Positions 51,592 to 56,479 of a stretch of DNA of 56,479 bases are shown here, in pieces (position 1 is the stretch's first letter; each line of letters begins with the position of its first letter). Below the pieces are notes generated by a model. That model did no database searches and had not been told where the DNA came from. It saw only the letters and a program-made list of their open reading frames with translations. The translations under genes and the position numbers were made by a program. Source of the DNA: a bacterium (GTDB taxonomy: Bacteria; Actinomycetota; Acidimicrobiia; Spongiisociales; Spongiisociaceae); NCBI GenBank assembly GCA_028821235.1, contig JAPPGV010000120.1, positions 1-56,479 on the forward strand, read 5' to 3'.

Positions 51592-52754
51592 ATGTTCCGC
51601 GCCGGCCGTGGCACAATTCCCACCATGCTCTACCTCGACCATGCCGCCTCCTCGCCTCTGCGCCCCGAGGCTTGGGCCGCCATGGAACCCTTCCGTCTCT
51701 ACGTCTACGGCAATCCGTCGGGCAGCCACACCATCTCCCGCAGAGCCAAGAACACCCTCGAGGACTGCCGCGACCTGGTCGCCTCGCTGATCAACGCCGA
51801 CCCGAAGGAGATCGTGTTCACAGGGGGTGGATCGGAGGCCGACAACCTGGCCATCAAGGGCAGGGCGTTCGCGGGCAGCCGCCGCGGCGCCATCGTCACG
51901 TCGCCCACGGAACACGACGCCGTCCTCATGAGCGCCGAGCACTGCAGCTCCTTCGGATCCGTGGTCAGCTACGCGAAGGTGACCGCCGATGGCCTCGTCG
52001 ACCCGGCCGAGGTCGCCTCCCATGTGTCAGCGGACACCGCGGTGGTCTCGATCATGATGGGCAACAACGAAACCGGCGTGCGGTTGCCGGTCGAGGAGGT
52101 GGTGACAGGGGTCAAGGCGGCCCATCCCGCGGCCATCGTCCACACCGATGCCGTGCAGGGGTACGTGTCGGAACGGGTGGATGTGGACGTTCTGGGTGTC
52201 GACCTGTTGTCTCTCGCCGCGCACAAGTTCGGAGGTCCCAAGGGCGTTGGCCTTCTCTACGTCCGGTCCGGAACGCCCCTCGTTCCCCTGGTCCATGGTG
52301 GCGGGCAGGAGCTGGGCCGGCGCTCCGGCACCCATAACGTGATGGCCGTGGTCGGGATGGCGGCGGCCATGGCCGCTCTTGAGGAAGAGCGGGGTGCCTT
52401 CGGCGCCCGGGTCATGGGCGAACGCGACGCCTTCGAATCCACGTTGAACGAGCTGATGCCGGACCTGGTCGTCACCGGTGCCGGCGCACCCCGGATGGTC
52501 CAGACCGCCCACGTCCGCATTCCCGGTGTTCGCAACGAGATGCTGCTCGTCCGGCTCGACCGGGCCGGGCTGGCCGCGTCGGCGGCCTCCGCCTGCCAAT
52601 CGGGCGCGGCCGCGGTCTCCCACGTGCTCGAGGCCATGGGCATGAGCCCCGCCCTGGCCAGGGAGTGCCTCCGGTTCTCGTTCGGGTGGTCGACCGGGGA
52701 AGGTGAAGGAGCCCGCGCGGCCAGACTGGTCGCCGGCGAAGCAGGCGCCCTGCG

Positions 52755-52758
<4 letters not shown>
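51592..52758 (+). CDS. Cysteine desulfurase (NifS/IscS family)
   Basis: 388 residues from ATG 51592, chosen for GGGGGAGG about 5 nt upstream. The classical family start MLYLDHAA at 51625 is an alternative; it has a -10-like CACAAT 7 nt upstream. The PLP-binding Lys lies in LSLAAHKFGGPKGVG near residue 212, and the catalytic Cys in SACQSGAAAV near residue 335. It moves sulfur from cysteine as a persulfide. It overlaps mnmA by 4 bp, so a main role in tRNA thiolation is likely, with Fe-S supply through mrp also possible. Confidence 0.95.
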
Positions 52759-55858
<3,100 letters not shown>

Positions 55859-55877
55859 CATCTAATAACTAATATTA

Positions 55878-55898
55878 CCAACTAGCAAATAGCAACTA
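55878..55898 (-). repeat. TAGTTGC-type heptad array, three units plus degenerate tail
   Basis: Reverse-strand units are TAGTTGC, TATTTGC and TAGTTGG, followed by an AT-rich tail that includes TTAGATG. The first array also runs into GTTAGATG. The first unit supplies the TAG stop of the gene at 55896. Confidence 0.88.
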
Positions 55899-56297
55899 GA
55901 AAACCCGGAACTCCCAGCTGTATCGGCCCACGTCCGGAAGCCCGCTGAGCTTCCGCCAACTCACCAGGACGGTGTGTGGGCCGGGCGTCCAGAGGATGGT
56001 CGAGGAACGGGTCGGCGCCCATGAATGCACGCCGGTTCCTTCCACGAAACGTACCTCCGAATCGGGCACTCTGAACCCGTCTATGTATATGTCCACCCGG
56101 TAGCCGACCGGGACGTCCACCTCCACGGGAGTCTGGAGCGGTACCTGGCTGCCGGGTTGGGGCGAGATCTTCTCGAGCGTACGAGGCAGGGGCTCACGAC
56201 CCGTGTCCGGTGACCCGAAGACGAACCCCATCACGACCACGAGCACCGCCGCGAGACCGAGCAACAGGAAGACGGCGAGGTAGCGCCGATCGGTCAC
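55896..56297 (-). CDS. Membrane-anchored protein with beta-sandwich-like domain
   Basis: 133 residues from GTG 56297; a longer open frame to 56465 overlaps the start of the next gene and is unlikely. One N-terminal membrane helix (residues 5-27) precedes an extracytoplasmic domain. That domain has SPQPGSQVPLQTPVEVDVPVG, YRVDIYIDGFRVP and TILWTPGPHTVLVSWRK, like Ig-type modules that follow Pro-Gly-Ser turns. No family name can be given. Its stop codon lies in a heptad array. Confidence 0.72.
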   Translation of the reverse strand: MTDRRYLAVFLLLGLAAVLVVVMGFVFGSPDTGREPLPRTLEKISPQPGSQVPLQTPVEVDVPVGYRVDIYIDGFRVPDSEVRFVEGTGVHSWAPTRSSTILWTPGPHTVLVSWRKLSGLPDVGRYSWEFRVF

Positions 56298-56414
56298 GTG
56301 TGGGTCTCCACGGCAGGTGATTCTATGGGGTGGCCCACGCGTGGGGTTCGCCGCCTGTACCAGCGGCGCACCCGGCCGAATGCGGGTCGATGCGGGATGC
56401 CATGGCCATGACGC

Positions 56415-56426
56415 TACCCTGACGCC
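56415..56426 (+). promoter_or_regulatory. Leaderless-type -10 element at the right edge
   Basis: TACCCT (56415-56420) lies 6 nt before the GTG at 56427. Confidence 0.4.
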
Positions 56427-56479
56427 GTGCGCGTGAATCCGGTGCTGGACCAGATCGGCTCCCACGCCATTACGGCCAT
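56427..56479 (+). CDS. Start of a gene, probable PLP-dependent aminotransferase (partial)
   Basis: Only 17 complete codons are visible, from GTG 56427, reading VRVNPVLDQIGSHAITA. The opening (V-N-P-V-L-D, then a hydrophobic segment) resembles the N-terminus of class I/II aminotransferases such as succinyldiaminopimelate or aspartate aminotransferases of Actinobacteria. The -10-like element upstream supports a real start. The assignment is tentative because the gene runs out of the window. Confidence 0.45.
   Translation, partial: MRVNPVLDQIGSHAITA

Overview
The window looks like a chromosomal segment of a high-GC actinobacterium, most likely from or near the Acidimicrobiia. Signs are a F420-type PPOX oxidoreductase, a DtxR-family regulator, an actinobacterial LexA (SOS) box ahead of ruvC, a ruvCAB-queA-tgt-yajC-secDF-apt-rel core block, a Gram-positive Tad/Flp pilus cluster with no secretin gene, and several starts with a TAnnnT hexamer 6-11 nt upstream and no Shine-Dalgarno sequence (leaderless type). 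I see no rRNA, tRNA or CRISPR array.

Layout. 1-1.95 kb is an accessory patch: a possible insertion-sequence end, two unrecognised proteins that share a near-identical C-terminal module, and a nuclease-like gene fragment. 2-9.4 kb holds mostly housekeeping or poorly characterised single genes: DUF2461, an XRE regulator with a palindromic operator, a F420 oxidoreductase, methyltransferase, NIF3, zinc-ribbon coiled coil, PlsC, 5-formyl-THF cyclo-ligase and DtxR. 9.4-9.85 kb is non-coding and carries a heptanucleotide array and a degenerate copy of a small inverted-repeat element. 9.87-16.2 kb is a Tad pilus locus (CpaB, CpaE/TadZ, CpaF, TadB, TadC, a pilin-like peptide and an excisionase-type HTH protein); cpaF is frameshifted in a G5 tract. 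A second copy of the small element, with perfect 18-bp terminal inverted repeats, starts inside the stop codon of the HTH gene.

16.4-39.4 kb is a dense forward block with many 4-bp start/stop overlaps: Holliday junction processing (ruvCAB, ruvX, rarA), tRNA queuosine modification (queA, tgt), Sec accessory factors (yajC, secD, secF), purine salvage (apt), stringent response (rel), four aminoacyl-tRNA synthetases (hisS, aspS, alaS, argS), mltG, aroE and the prepilin peptidase that could serve the Tad system. 39.5-43.8 kb is a reverse glycolate oxidase operon (glcD-glcE-glcF plus a membrane protein). A stand-alone Nfu N-terminal domain is divergent from it. 44-47 kb holds an ankyrin protein and three membrane-anchored proteins of unknown role. 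47.3-50.2 kb, on the reverse strand, has type II glutamine synthetase, a methyltransferase, RidA and an A-type Fe-S carrier. 50.4-55.9 kb, forward, has Mrp, cysteine desulfurase, MnmA and LigA, so sulfur mobilisation, Fe-S assembly and tRNA thiolation lie together. The window ends in the first codons of a probable aminotransferase.

The most unusual signals are: (1) TAGTTGC heptad arrays at three places, each beginning exactly with the TAG stop codon of a gene; (2) the 166-bp inverted-repeat element and its relative; (3) the paired proteins with a shared C-terminal module; (4) the cpaF frameshift; (5) a possible double Sm-like barrel protein beside the Tad genes; (6) the SOS box over the ruvC promoter.
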